A stretch of 64,000 bases of DNA from Schistosoma haematobium (GCF_000699445.3 NC_067197.1:11662152-11726151); one strand, 5' to 3'; shown: positions 37,010 through 48,076, numbered from the stretch's first letter. Notes: generated from the sequence alone by a model not told the origin. Numbers and translations: made by a program.

Positions 37010-37553
37010 ATCGAAACAGCACTGAACAACAATGCCAGAATGTTTAGAATGCGCTTCTTTCCCTCGAAATGCAAGTTGTTGCTTAAGGACTGGTCTGCAT
37101 CAACACTTGTACTAAGGATAGGGAATGAAGTAGTCAAACGCGTTGACAAATTCACTTATCTTGGAAGTCTGATCAGCCATAATGGGATGGTACCTGACGA
37201 GATCTCAGCACAGATTCGAATAGCCCGTTTGGCTTTTGCCAACTTGCGTCACCTATGGCGAAGGCGAGATATCCGTCTATCAATTAAAGGACGAGTATAC
37301 TGTGCGGCGTAGGTCTACACACTTTCTGTCCTCCCTTAAACTATGAGATCAAAGTCGCTTCATATCTTTCTTTCTACGAACTAATTCCTTTGTTCTGTAC
37401 TATGTCCTTATATGCAATCTTTCTTTTATATATTACCACAACTGAATTAACTGCTTCTATGGATTCGGTGTTCATCTTGTTGTACTAATGTGGTATAGTA
37501 ACTTGGAAAGATGCACGTATGTGCCTAGTCCTACGTTATAGCTAACTGAGTGA
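37010..37553 (+). mobile_element. RTE first-subfamily copy with internal deletion
   Basis: It starts just after the YADD region (NNARMFRMRF, KCKLLL), keeps a 107-codon open frame through KRVDKFTYLGSLIS and LWRRRDIRLSIKGRVYCAA, then jumps at about 37310 straight to GTAGGTCTACACACTTTCTG, close to the stop. Roughly 480 bp of the C-terminal coding region present at 14605-17335 is missing. A UTR and GACT-like tail follow. The frame is well kept but cannot encode an active enzyme. Confidence 0.85.
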
Positions 37554-38275
37554 CTGAAATAGATAACCCCAAAGTAGATCATATCAAGCATGAACTCACA
37601 TCATTTGTTTCATGTTTGCTACTACCTCTCTACAGAATGTTTCTAGTGTTTACATTAGTTAAATGAACAACAAAATACTAAGAACTATCAGTTGAATTAT
37701 ATCAGATTCGGATTTTTTCAATAATCGGATTTTATACCTATTTCTGTCAACTATCTAAGTTCCAGACATTTATTCATTCAAGTATTATTTTTTCTCTTAA
37801 ATGACAATACAGTTTTTTCTTCTCTTCTAAAATGTACAAGCTTACTAAAAATACTAACCTCTTTTTTTCTGTTTAGTAAACAATAGAATTATAATTGGTT
37901 TACGTCATTATAAGTTAATATTAAATAAGAGAATAGCACAATTGTTCTAATAATAATGATAACTTAATTATAATAATGAATTATAATCAAATATGGAACT
38001 AGTATAGAGACATTAAACAAACATTTTACGTAAGAGATAAGAACAATTGAGAAAAGAGAAAAGAAAAAAAACGCACACGCACACACACACACACCATCAC
38101 CACCAAGTAACTAGTCTACATAAGTTTAAACATTTTGAGACAAGAGAAAAGAAAACAAGACTAATTTAAATAAATATTTTTCCATATAGTAAACATAATT
38201 TTTTTATATATATGTATATTAGTTTTAAGTTAGAAGAAAAACTAAAGCTTGGATTTAACATTATTATTTTATTAT

Positions 38276-38740
38276 TTCAACACATAAATATTGTTACAAG
38301 TGGGCACCAAATATATATGCGCTACACCATATTTGTGTGTGTGTGAGCTGTGATACTGCCCGGGTGCCCAAACCGAAGCAAGTGGTTTTCTTAGGGGGCC
38401 ACACCCGGAGCCTTCGACCTGAAGGTCTGATCCACAAGGCAGTGGAGCATCGTAAGGAGATACAGTCCCATGGTAGCCGGTGGCAACGATTGGTTCATAC
38501 GCCCCTTGTTCCCGCAGGATACTGGAGCCCATTTGCACCATTGGTTTGAAATCCGGTTAAAGCGCCGGACATTCGCTTTCCGTCCTCTCATTTTTGTAAA
38601 CAACACTTCCGCCACGAGAAGGCATTGAGTAGGACTTCTCTGGTAGAAGCTGTGTACGCATGACCGTGTGAGAGCGTTTGGAGAGGGAGGGCGGGCCCAC
38701 CCTACTCTCGGCCATACGAGGGCATTTGGGGGCTTTAACA
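38276..38740 (-). mobile_element. TAAA-tailed unclassified repeat, copy 1
   Basis: The minus strand reads from CCAAATGCCCTCGTATGGCC through CTCTCACACGGTCATGCG, GAGAGGACGGAAAGCGAATG, CCGGCGCTTTAACCGG, GGCTCCAGTATCCTGCGGG and AACCACTTGCTTCGGTTTGG to TTGGTGCCCACTTGTAACAA and an AATAAAATAAT tail. Three more copies in both orientations share the same tail, as for a non-LTR retroposon. Frames across it (including 148 codons at 38391-38837) show no domain. It is strikingly G+C-rich here. Confidence 0.8.
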
Positions 38741-39295
38741 TTGGATCATTATTATTATTATTATTATTATTACTACTGTTAAAGCCATCACTTTGTGTAT
38801 TATGCAACAACTGGTAGAAAAATATCATCCAATTCACAAAATTTGTTCTAATTCGATTGTATACAATCTATAGAGGTTTTTGTTTTTAACCGGTTAGGTT
38901 TCATACTATTTGATCACTTATTAGTAAGGTAATATTTAGTCTTTTGGAAATTGATACTCTATATTAAGTATGAGACGACTTTCACAATTGACGATATTAT
39001 CATTGAAATATTCAGAATATGTTGCGTTATCTAAATTAATAACCCCATGATTAGTTTGGATACAAATTTGACTGGGAAAAAAAATCAAAATTTCAGATTA
39101 TTGAAACAACAAGTATCAGGGAATTTTTTAAAGCATAAAATTCAGATCAGTAAGAAATCAGTAGATACAATGAATAGATCAATGAATCACAAAGTCAGAG
39201 GTCAACCAATACAACATCCATTGAAAAACAAATCAAGATGAGGATAGCTAATTATAAACAAAGCCATTAGAATGATCCAATATATCATTTGCCAC

Positions 39296-39405
39296 GTAGC
39301 ACCGAAATTCATTTCTACATGAAGCGCTAAACATGCTGTCCAGAATAACAATTAAAGCTCAACAATTAAACCATCTAATTCGAAAAACTTGTCATCACCA
39401 AAAGT
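39296..39405 (+). repeat. Small diverged repeat
   Basis: AAAGCTCAACAATTAAACCA and the following TCTAATTCGAAAAAC parallel the block inserted in the LINE remnant at 30930-31015 (AAAGCTCCACGACCAAACCA, CCAGCTCAGAGAACG). Only two copies are seen, so the call is weak. Confidence 0.3.
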
Positions 39406-40984
39406 ATCCATTATTTCAAACATAAAATTTCTTGACACTTTTATGATTATTGAGTTCAAACCAACGGCCTTGTTTATTTTCAACGCTGTTAGTAACATCA
39501 AATAATTTATTTTTCACAATAAACTATAATATTATGTTTACTTATAGGTCGCATAAATAATATATATATTCACTAAAGCTTTCATTATAAGTGACCTTTC
39601 AACAGATATTGGATAGGTTTTAATAAAAATCTCTTTGCTATATTATGTATTATTGAAGTACCATTATATTATCATTCATTCCGTATCCAATACTGAAGTT
39701 TGATCCTTAACCATATTAGTATAAACATAGTCTATAAGAAATTTAGTCTGTGGTCAATGTAACAGATGATAAACAGTTAGAATTTCAATTTGAACACATT
39801 GATGATGTTAATCCTTTATATATGTATACTAGTCCTTCTCTTCTAATTATCAAACTAAAAGGATCAGTCAAGTAGTTAAGGAACTGAGAAGATACACCTT
39901 GGCGATACTTATTATTCATTCATTATTTTTATTGTTCTGCAAATGTTTTACCCATTCTTTACTTATGTTCTTACAGAATTTCTTACTTTTATTAAGATAA
40001 CTATTCATAATAGACAATCATATTGATAGTTATTTTTATACAGCATCAAATAGTTTATAATAAAATAGAAATATATTACGCCATTAATAACGTAATCAAA
40101 TAATAGTCTTATATAATATTCTCATATGTCAATTATAAGTCACGTTGTCACTGAGTAGTAATAATGAGATATATGAAAAATAATTTTATACTTAACAACT
40201 ATTCAGAAAATTAGTAAACAAGCGTAGAGTAAATGACAACAAAAGCTTTTTTATTGAATCAATTATATTGAAAATGTTATATCTTTTAAACTGGATTAAG
40301 TCAAAAAGGTCGTCGTCAGTGCTTGGACTTGTAGACTTATATAATCCCCCCCCTCTCAGAAAATAATAACCATTAATCAAAATGTTATTGTGTTGAATAA
40401 GTATATTTGCGGTTCAGGGTGAATATCAGTTAGCTATTCAACGTCACAATATCACATCATTTATATTAATGATTGTAGATACTTATGAACATGAGTTCAA
40501 CTTGGAAATTGTCAACTTATTGGGCAAAAGAAACATAAAGAAAGTCAACATATTGAGATGGTGGAGAAGATTTGTAGCTCAGGTGGATGATTTTGATGGA
40601 GTTTTAGAAGCATAACACTCTGATCATATATCAGTCGATAGGTATATCAAAAATTGATTCAATTTACCAAACAATAAGAAAAGTGATAAGCATTTTTAAG
40701 GTCAGTAATGAAAACGAATCTAAGCAAACAAATAAACAACAACTACATAACTATGCTCAAGAATCAAACAATTTTCGGGTCAACAGAATAAGCTTATAAT
40801 TAACCTTGAAGAAACTCTAATAAGTTACGTAGTTAATTATAAAGATAATTCAATGAAGAAAATTATTCTTTAAAATAATTTTGCTTAATTAAGCTTTACG
40901 GTCATATTTACAATTAATTAATTGACTAAAGATAGCAGTCTGTAGTAAAACAGAATTTCGCTGAATAATTTTACTTTTCAATAG
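39406..40984. other. No recognisable gene
   Basis: AT-rich sequence without supported features. Just upstream, a 64-codon basic frame at 39047-39241 has no domain and no convincing donor. Confidence 0.4.
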
Positions 40985-41075
40985 TCTAGATGCTAAGCGT
41001 TCGCGTCTCTCATGCGAGATTGTGGATGAGCATTGCTGAAAAGATCCATACTAAGATGAATTAGCAATCGTCACA
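40985..41075 (+). mobile_element. Degenerate hammerhead SINE fragment
   Basis: TAGATGCTAAGCGTTCGCG (A-box region), then GCGAGATTGTGGATGAGCAT, TGCTGAAAAGATCCATACTA, and AGATGAATTAGC where the ribozyme should end. The B box is deleted and the core is broken. Confidence 0.55.
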
Positions 41076-41250
41076 ACAACAAGCTAAAAACTCTTCTAAT
41101 TATCATAAATAACTAATAATTAACCATTAATTACAACATTTAATTATTCTGTTCTTCACATATATTAACTAGATAATTATTTTCACCTCAATATTCCCTA
41201 TTAACTGATTGTTATATGACTTGTAAACGATTTATAACATGATATCACTC

Positions 41251-41283
41251 CATTATTATTATTATTATTATTATCATTATTAT
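41251..41283. repeat. (ATT)n microsatellite
   Basis: ATT trinucleotide run with one interruption. Confidence 0.9.
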
Positions 41284-41867
41284 TGATTATTTAACATCAC
41301 TCTCATTCTCATATATACGATTGAAGAGCATAAGTAAACGAAATCGTTGAAAAAATAGTTTTCTCAGTTGAATCGTCTACATTCTTCTTTAACTTACTTC
41401 TTATTCAACCGTATGATAATAATATTGTTTAACTTAGAGAATAAAATACATATAAAGTATTGTTGTTGTAGGTATATATACATTCTATGTATGTATTAAT
41501 GCGGAAAACTATTTCTATGCTTGGTCAATTTTAGAAAATAACTACACTCTTTGAAAGTTAATGCTTCTCATCTAAAATCACTTCAAGATGTGTTTTTTTC
41601 AGTTACTTAATACAGTTTAGCTTAATACGCAACTGATTTGTCACTTTTCTTTTCATTTTTAACATCAATAAGATTTGTGCCTTTCTTGACCTACAGTAAA
41701 AGAAGAATCATTGACTGAAATGATCATTTTCTGGTATATTTGTTGATTTCTATGACATTATAATATAATCGGTGTAGAAAAAAATGTTGAATATTGTTAA
41801 ATGTGTGGAATGTTTCTTTATTTCTGTGTATACATCAAGTTATTCACATTTCACGGACACGAAGAGT

Positions 41868-42140
41868 CCACTTAGGAGATTTGGAAAACCCTGATCCAAA
41901 CCAATGTTGCACGTAGGCTCCAGTATCCTGAAGAAACAAATGGCTGTCACGGGACTGCATCTCCTGACGTTGCTCCACTGTCTTGTCGATCAGACCTTTA
42001 CGTCAAAGACTTCGGGTGTAGCCCCCTAAGAAAATCACCTGCTTCGGTTTGGGCACCCGAGCAGTATCCCACCCTCACACATATCTATTTGGTGCCTCCT
42101 TGTACTAATATCTATGTGTGTAAATAAATAAATATTTCAA
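41868..42140 (+). mobile_element. TAAA-tailed unclassified repeat, copy 2
   Basis: It is the opposite orientation to copy 1 and shorter at its 5' end: CAGTATCCTGAAGAAACAAA, GCATCTCCTGACGTTGCTCC, CCTGCTTCGGTTTGGGCACC and TTTGGTGCCTCCTTGTACTA, ending TGTGTGTAAATAAATAAATA. The shared 3' end and variable 5' end fit 5'-truncated retroposon copies. Confidence 0.8.
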
Positions 42141-42658
42141 TAGGATGAAATTCATCAAAAATATTTAAAGCTTAAATTCAGTTCATTATTATTTTAGACA
42201 ATTAAAAAGTTTGTATATTTGTATATAATCCCATTTATTACTTTACAATGATTAGTTTTTATTTGTATGAGCTAACAGAGGTCACTAATTTATTTAGAAA
42301 GATAAGAATTATATAATGACATGACAAATATAGATCCCCATTTCGTCTAAATTCAGTTGAACATCTTTCGTAATTACTATACGGTTATGTTATTGTATTG
42401 ATTATAAGGATAAATCAAATATTCATAGGTAAATATGATTATTACATGTAAATTGATTAATTCAATTGATGTGCATGAGATGAGTATGGTTTCAATGTGA
42501 GTGTTATTATCGCACAGTAAAATTCTATCGTAAATTAAAAAAAATTAATCTAGGTTCGGTTTGTATATCCTCAAAGTTCTTTAATTGTTGTTTACTTTTG
42601 AGTTTCACATATTTTTTTAATAGACAAACATAAATAATATCAAAGTTGTCACTCACAA

Positions 42659-42706
42659 TTGATTGATCACTCGGTGTTGATCAACGTTATGTGTGTCAGG
42701 TCCTTC
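42659..42706 (+). repeat. Direct repeat flanking an Sm-alpha-like copy, left
   Basis: ATTGATTGATCACTCGGTGT and TATGTGTGTCAGGTCC match 43001-43048 (ATTGATTGATCATCGAGTAG, CATGTGTTCAGGTCC) in the same orientation. At about 48 bp it is too long and too diverged for a target-site duplication, so it is probably part of the composite unit. Confidence 0.55.
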
Positions 42707-42784
42707 TTAATGCAGATCGAATACTATCAACCAATTTGTAGTCTGGCCACTAGTCTAGGTGACTCAACATTGCATGCACTATGT

Positions 42785-43000
42785 TGAGATAAGAGGGTGG
42801 TTGGAGATAGTCAACAGGAAACCCTGAACCCGGGTTTCTTGCTATTTGGCACTGGTCAACAAGGTGGACCTATAATGTTTCGGGAATTGATGCCCCCTGA
42901 CGGATTTGATCCCATATCATCCAGCTTCACAGTTAGAGATGTTACCACTGGGCTATTCGGGCCTCGACTGACCTCCTGTAGTACTGAGATGTATTCATAA
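42785..43000 (-). mobile_element. Sm-alpha-like hammerhead SINE, minus copy
   Basis: The minus strand shows an A-box region (GAATAGCCCAGTGGTAACAT), a B box (GGGATCAAATCCGTCAGGG), then TAGGTCCACCTTG and a hammerhead-like part with GTGCCAAATAGCA as stem II and GAAACCC. TTTCCTGTTGACTATCTCC follows. CTGATGAG has become TTGACCAG, so C3 and G8 are lost. The 67-codon frame on the plus strand here is a by-product. Confidence 0.75.
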
Positions 43001-43090
43001 TTGATTGATCATCGAGTAGTGATTAATGTCATGTGTTCAGGTCCCTAAACCCGCGTCAAGGATTTCCTGTTGACTGCCTCCATACACCAT
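43001..43090 (+). mobile_element. Sm-alpha-like 3' half, plus copy
   Basis: After the direct repeat it reads AACCCGCGTCAAGGATTTCC and TGTTGACTGCCTCCATACAC, the 3' half of the same SINE type, in the opposite orientation to its left neighbour. Confidence 0.6.
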
Positions 43091-43557
43091 CTCATCTCAA
43101 AATTGTCACTATTCTATTATTTTTGTCTACTGAAAATCTAAGAATCTATTAGACAGGTACGATTATTACATAATAAGTTTACGGTTAATTCGTATAAGAC
43201 ACAAGTAAAATGATTTGAAACTCTCAGTAAATTAATAAATGAACTGTTCATTTATTTCATAGTTCAACTTGGAGTTTATTTTTCCACTAATTTCCAAATG
43301 TTTTTCATATTCTTGAAAGATAAATTACACATTTACTGTGATAGATCAAATTCATAACATTCAGTAATCGCTTATTTTTAAAGAAAATCAGTGTATGAAT
43401 ACATGTTAAACTAGAATAGTTAAACCTTTAAATCATAGTGTAGTTCTTTTATAGGATTTCGTCAAAAATCTTATTGGATATTTCTGTTATTCAATCAACA
43501 GTCCAATATTTTTTTATATAACTTATTTTTATATTGGTTGTTTGAAACTTCTCATTG

Positions 43558-43705
43558 ATGTTTAGAACTTCAATTGATCAGTCTCTTATTGATATATGTG
43601 CATCCTAAGTGGATTGCCTCGATATTACCTAAGGTCATAAACATTCTCATCATAGATGGACGATGGCTAACTGTGGAATCAAGGATGCACGTTTCGTCCT
43701 ATTTG
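43558..43705 (-). mobile_element. Sm-alpha-like 3' half, minus copy
   Basis: The minus strand starts in the ribozyme (CCAAATAGGACGAAACGTGC, ATCCTTGATTCCACAG) and continues to a tail ending TAAGAGACTGATCAATTGAA. The GGACGAAAC block of the hammerhead is intact, but the CTGATGAG half is not seen on this strand. Confidence 0.65.
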
Positions 43706-43880
43706 GTTACATGAACACAGTATTTAAATAGATAACTCAATAATGTTTGAATCAAACGGTACTGGGTTCGAGTCCCGGAGTAAACATCAACTTTGAAATG
43801 CAGGTGTATCCAATTGACAAGACATAAATAGGACGAAATTAGCGTCCTGGATCAAATTACCAACAACCATCCATATTTGA
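43706..43880 (+). mobile_element. Sm-alpha-like SINE, plus copy with decayed hammerhead
   Basis: The head includes ATAGATAACTCAATAATG, a well-kept B box (ACTGGGTTCGAGTCCCGG) and GCAGGTGTATCCA. The hammerhead reads ATTGACAAG, ACATAAATAGGA, CGAAATTAGCGTC, CTGGAT, so the 5' core is mutated (CTGATGAG lost) while CGAAA and GUC remain. It lies head-to-head with the minus copy at 43558-43705. Confidence 0.7.
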
Positions 43881-44499
43881 TGATTTATCCCATATATTTG
43901 ATCCTGTTAATTCTTTTATGAGGTATCCAGGTTTTACTTTCAAAATTATTTTTTAGTAATCATTTAAACAATTTTTTTTGAAATTTTTATTTTTATTTAT
44001 TATTGATTTTCAATTACTTAATACTTTGTTTATTTTAGTAACTAACTAACTAATGTATCATCATTTCATTAGATCTCATATACATGTTCAATGTTAACTA
44101 CTTGATTCCATGAGTAAATTTTAAGTTTTATAGTTTCCACCGTATTATTATGTTTATTGATTATAATTATATCAATGTTTATATGAGTTTTACTGATGAC
44201 TAAATGTGAGCTCTTCAATTTTTGTTTAAGTATATACAAGTTCATATAAACTATGAAAAAACAAAATAATTTTTTTCTGTTGTTGAAAAAACTCATTAGG
44301 AGAAACAACCTTTATTTTCTGATTACTTTATAACTAAACTAATTTGTGGATAAGAGTGCTTTTTTTATATTTGATAGATGAGAAAGGTTTTATTATTTTT
44401 TGGCTGTAATCAGATCAATCTATTTAATAGTTGTCAGTAATATTTGTTTCTAAGAAAATAATAAGAAACCTATATATTCGTGTTATATATATATTACTT
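43881..44499. other. No recognisable gene
   Basis: AT-rich sequence between the Sm-alpha pair and the minus-strand LINE. Nothing is supported. Confidence 0.4.
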
Positions 44500-44503
44500 A
44501 CTT

Positions 44504-44927
44504 ACGCCTGTTACTCCTAATGGAGCATAAGCCGCCGACCAGCATTCTCCAACCCACTCTGTCCTGGAACTTCTTTTCTAGTTCCATCCAATTCTTGTTC
44601 ATTTTTCTCATGTCTATCTCCATTTCTCGGCGTAATGTGTTCTTTGGTCTTCCTCTCCTCCTTTGGCCTTGAGGATTCCATGTGAGGGCTTGTCTTGTGA
44701 CGCAGATGGGTGCTTTCCTCAATATGTGTCCTACCCACTTCCAACACTTCTTCCTGATTTCTTCCTCTACTGGGATCTGGTTTGTTCTCTCCCACAGTAG
44801 GTTGTTGCTAATAGTGTCTGGCCAACATATCCGAAGTATTTTGTGTAGACAACTGTTAATAAACACTTGTATCTTCTGGATGATGGCTTTTGTAATTCTC
44901 CAGGTTTCCGCCCAATACAGTAGAACT
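44504..44927 (-). pseudogene. RTE C-terminal coding part
   Basis: The frame is open for over 140 codons: [61 protein letters not shown] and [10 protein letters not shown]. These are standard RTE C-terminal words. It is separated from its RT half by the SINE insert. No stop is seen within it. Confidence 0.85.
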
Positions 44928-45223
44928 TTCACAGATTGAAATCATGAGTCAGTTGAAGCTAGACCACCATTGAAAACCTGGAAGCACTGGACGGCCGTTT
45001 CGTCCTAGTATGCGACTCCTCAGCAGTGCGCATCCACGATCCCGCACCACGCGGGGCTCGAACCCAGGACCTACTGGCTTCGCGCGCGAGCACTTAACCA
45101 TTAGACCACTGAGCCGGCATCCAACGGTTTTAATGTCTAACTTCAACGAATCCACGAAGTTGCGCCACCGTACACCATTGTCTTCAGTGAGTTCCTATCT
45201 CACAACAGACCTGGTTGAACTCC
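44928..45223 (-). mobile_element. Complete hammerhead SINE with target-site duplication
   Basis: This 296-bp insert is flanked by the 11-bp direct repeat ACAGTAGAACT (44917-44927 and 45224-45234). Removing it joins the two LINE halves at the codons for TVLLY. On the minus strand the order is: a 5' leader (GGAGTTCAACCAGGTCTG, TGAAGTTAGACATTAA), the tRNA-like head (GGCTCAGTGGTCTAATGG), the B box (TGGGTTCGAGCCC), a hammerhead with complete core (44984-45029), AATGGTGGTCTAGCTTCAAC and an AT-rich 3' end. It fixes the boundaries of the family. The leader is missing from most other copies. Confidence 0.9.
44984..45029 (-). ncRNA. Hammerhead ribozyme with intact core in SINE
   Basis: Type I layout: helix I GCACTG/CAGTGC (6 bp), CTGAGGAG, stem II GTC/GAC with one mismatch above, GAAA, short helix III (ACGG/CCGT) and cleavage triplet GTC before CAGTGC. 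All catalytic core positions (CUGANGA, GAAA, GUC) are present. Schistosome SINEs of the Sm-alpha family are known to carry active hammerheads with a short helix III; activity of this copy is inferred. Confidence 0.8.
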
Positions 45224-45233
45224 ACAGTAGAAC

Positions 45234-45820
45234 TGTCTTGACATTTGTATTGAAAATCCTGACCTTGGTGTTGGTTGACAGTTGTTTTGAGTTCTAGATG
45301 TTCCTCAGTTGTAAATATGTTGCTCTTGCTTTGCCGATCTGCGCCTTCACATCTGCATCAGATCCACCGTGTTCATCAATGATGCTGCCCAAATATGTAA
45401 AGGTTTTTACATCTTCCAAATCTTCCCCGTCAGTTGTGATTGGATTGGTGCATTCTGTGTTGTATCGGAGAATCTTGCCTTCCCTTTGTGTATATTGAGA
45501 CCTACTGCTGCTGAGACTGCTGCTACACTGATCGTCTTCTCCTGCGATAGGATGGCCAGATCATCTGCGAAGTCCAGATCGTGCAACTGCATCTTATCTA
45601 TCCACTGTATTCCGTGCTTCCTTTCAGATGTTGACGTCTTCATGATCCAGTCGATCACCAGGAGAAAGAGAAAGGGTGAGAGTAGGCAACGTTGCCTGAC
45701 ACCGATCTTTACTTCGAACGAGTTTGTCGACTGTCCTCCATGCGCGATTTTGCAGTTTAATCCATCATGTGAATTCTGTATGATATTTACTATCTTCCGA
45801 GGCACTCCGTAGTATCGAAG
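45234..45820 (-). pseudogene. RTE reverse transcriptase part
   Basis: The minus-strand frame 45407-45805 contains KIVNIIQNSHDGLNCKIAHG, GVRQRCLLSPFLFLLVIDW (Arg in place of the usual Gly of RQGC) and the catalytic DLDFADDLAILS. A frameshift near 45405 is followed by NTKVRIFNTNVKTVLL up to the SINE insertion. The FADD aspartates are present, but the frameshift and the insertion make it inactive. Confidence 0.85.
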
Positions 45821-45824
45821 AATA

Positions 45825-46889
45825 TATATGTACCTATTCTACTTGTTATATTCATTTTTTCAAATTACTACGAAAGAACAGAACTATGATCATAGAATTT
45901 CAAGAAAAGGATATAAAAATTTTAACTTGAATATATAGACAAATATAATTATTATTAGTCTATAATGGAACAAAAGGAGTAATGAATATAAACATATGCA
46001 AAGAGTTGAACGGAAATCTTAAAAATAATTAACACATAGATACTATAGTGATTCGTCATTTAACGTTATTGATTTTAACATGTGATTTAGCTTTTCAATC
46101 CGAACCTAAATCTCTTTATTATATCAATAAATTTTGTAAACTAACAGTTTGTGAGTTCTTGATTTAATACCACGAAGTGATAGGTAGGTAACTATTCAAG
46201 TGAATATACAAATAAATGCATGTGAGCCCTTGAAATACAACTATTTATATAGTTATCACTTTTTAAAAAAATTCATTAATTAATTATTAAACGTGAATGA
46301 AATCTCAGAATTACATGAATAGAACCATTTGCTTCTTTTACAGTATATAAATCTGTGATGATTAGAGGTATTTGAATTATTGTATGAATTAAGAATCCCA
46401 GACATAACACAATTTAAGGAAGAAGAACAAGAACAAGACGAGCACATACACGAACGTATTGTATTTGGAATTTGAAATCATGAAGTCAGCAATTACAAAG
46501 GAATCATTAGTTCATATGAACACTACAAAATCACAATTTCAAATATATTTTACCGCTTTTCTTAATTCTCATAAAATCAGTATGATTGTTTTCATGTTGA
46601 CAAAACCATTTGCTTAGATATCAGTCTTTTTTCTATGAACTATTTTTTGGAATTCTACACAAGGATGATACAGTTTGTTTACAGAAGGATACAAAACTAT
46701 TTTGTGCATTTTGGCTTAATGATTAAGCAAAAAGCTTTCTTTTTTTCTAATTTTTTAAAACGTATTTCTGTATAGCTGCTTTTAAAACGTATATTGATCA
46801 TTTAGGATGTTCACTTGGGTTTAACCATATAACTAATTTAATCTAAACATTCTGAGTTTTTGTCAAATTCGGACTATTATCACTAATGG

Positions 46890-46892
<3 letters not shown>
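45825..46892. other. No recognisable gene
   Basis: AT-rich, no supported features. Confidence 0.4.
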
Positions 46893-46945
<53 letters not shown>

Positions 46946-47063
46946 GAAGAATGTATTTGTAAAATCTCAGCGAAAAATTTGAAGTAATTCCAATGTTTCG
47001 CCTGGAAATCTGGAATTACTTCGAATTCTTTCGCTGAGATCTTACAAATACATTCTTCCTTTT
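46893..47063. repeat. (TA)n plus long near-perfect hairpin
   Basis: A TA run (46893-46941) adjoins an inverted repeat with arms 46942-46992 and 47011-47063. The arms share AAGAATGTATTTGTAA, ATCTCAGCGAAA and GAAGTAATTCCA and differ by about three substitutions and two one-base gaps. The loop is 18 bases. A transcript would fold into a hairpin of about 50 bp. It has no coding content and could be a foldback MITE. Confidence 0.85.
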
Positions 47064-47519
47064 TAATGTCTCACATTAACTCGGCGCCCAAATACTGTGA
47101 AACTATTCGTTCAAATTTAGGCGAGTTAGCAAGTTAGCAACTACCAACATTATATACGATATTTTTTTCATCATCAATATATCACATTTTCATGATGTAT
47201 AATGATTCATTTCAAAGAGCATCAAAATAAAACTTCATCTACATCAGAGCGCATATTAATCATATTATTACTATTATTATTTTAGTCATGAATGAAGATC
47301 AACGTAGATTATGGTACATGTATACATCGATTATAGTCGCCATAACCCATTACCGCAGAGAGATCAAACTGGCAGAGCAAATATCAGACTAGCAATAGTA
47401 TTAACGGTAGTATAAAAAATTGAGCATTTACAATACAATCCGAGAAAATATAAGTTAATCAGATGATAATCAAATAAATAAAACTTAGGATTTGAAAGAA
47501 GTAAAAGAGTATGTGCATC

Positions 47520-47790
47520 TGAGCCATTACGAACAATTTGTAGCCATATTCTTCAAAGTCTCTAAACATTGGCCACGATAATCACGTGGACCCAAATCAC
47601 TTCTTCAATGGTCCTAATTTGTACGACCGATGTCTTGAAGACACCTATGATCTCATACTAGTTACCCACAAGTATCCTCTATTTTTAAATTAGGACTGAG
47701 CGAATGGATATCTCGTTTAGGTCAAAAGTGGAGTATGTTGTCAAAAGACAACCAGGCTCTCCTAATTCGTACTGAGATTCCGTCAGACAC
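47520..47790 (-). mobile_element. RTE first-subfamily remnant
   Basis: Minus-strand landmarks are AACGAGATATCCATTCGCTC, AACTAGTATGAGATCATAGG, TGTCTTCAAGACAT, TATCGTGGCCAATGTTTAGA and GACTTTGAAGAATATGGCT. They follow the LINE C-terminal order with internal deletions. It is strongly diverged. Confidence 0.55.
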
Positions 47791-48039
47791 CAACACGCTA
47801 GGGTTGATGAGATATACAAAATAAGTAATATGATCGATACACAAAACCATTTCAATCTCTATGCTTTGTCCAAGCATCATTTTCACCTAATAGCTTTGAA
47901 ATATCCTAGTGTTGTATATTATGCATTCTAAAGTTTGCATCCTATTACATCCTTTTGTAGTGTTAATAGTATAGCCATTGTAATTGATGTAGATCCCTAA
48001 TGGTTACGAAGATTGAATGAAACTAGTAAAATTGTCTAA

Positions 48040-48042
<3 letters not shown>

Positions 48043-48076
<34 letters not shown>

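Larger units (their letters stand above)
44500..45820 (-). mobile_element. RTE-clade LINE (second subfamily), 5'-truncated, split by a SINE
   Basis: On the minus strand it opens near 45820 (PRKIVNIIQ), passes through RT motifs, is interrupted by the SINE at 44928-45223 and ends at 44500 with GGAGTAACAGGCGTAAGTAA plus a (TA)-rich tail. It differs from the 14.6-kb element in motif wording and UTR, so it is a separate RTE subfamily. The sequence upstream of the RT palm is missing. The insertion gives a clear order of events: LINE first, SINE later. Confidence 0.9.

Noticed and set aside
38391..38837. 148-codon minus-strand ORF
   Set aside because: It runs from an AAT/ATT microsatellite (poly-Asn) into the TAAA-tailed repeat. 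The coding potential comes from GC-rich repeat sequence, not from a recognisable gene.
39047..39241. 64-codon basic ORF with an internal TTTCAG acceptor
   Set aside because: Lys/Asn/Gln-rich translation is expected by chance in this base composition, and no partner exon or domain was found.
42797..43000. 67-codon plus-strand ORF
   Set aside because: It is antisense to an Sm-alpha-like SINE; its codons are the reverse complement of the tRNA-like head and the ribozyme.
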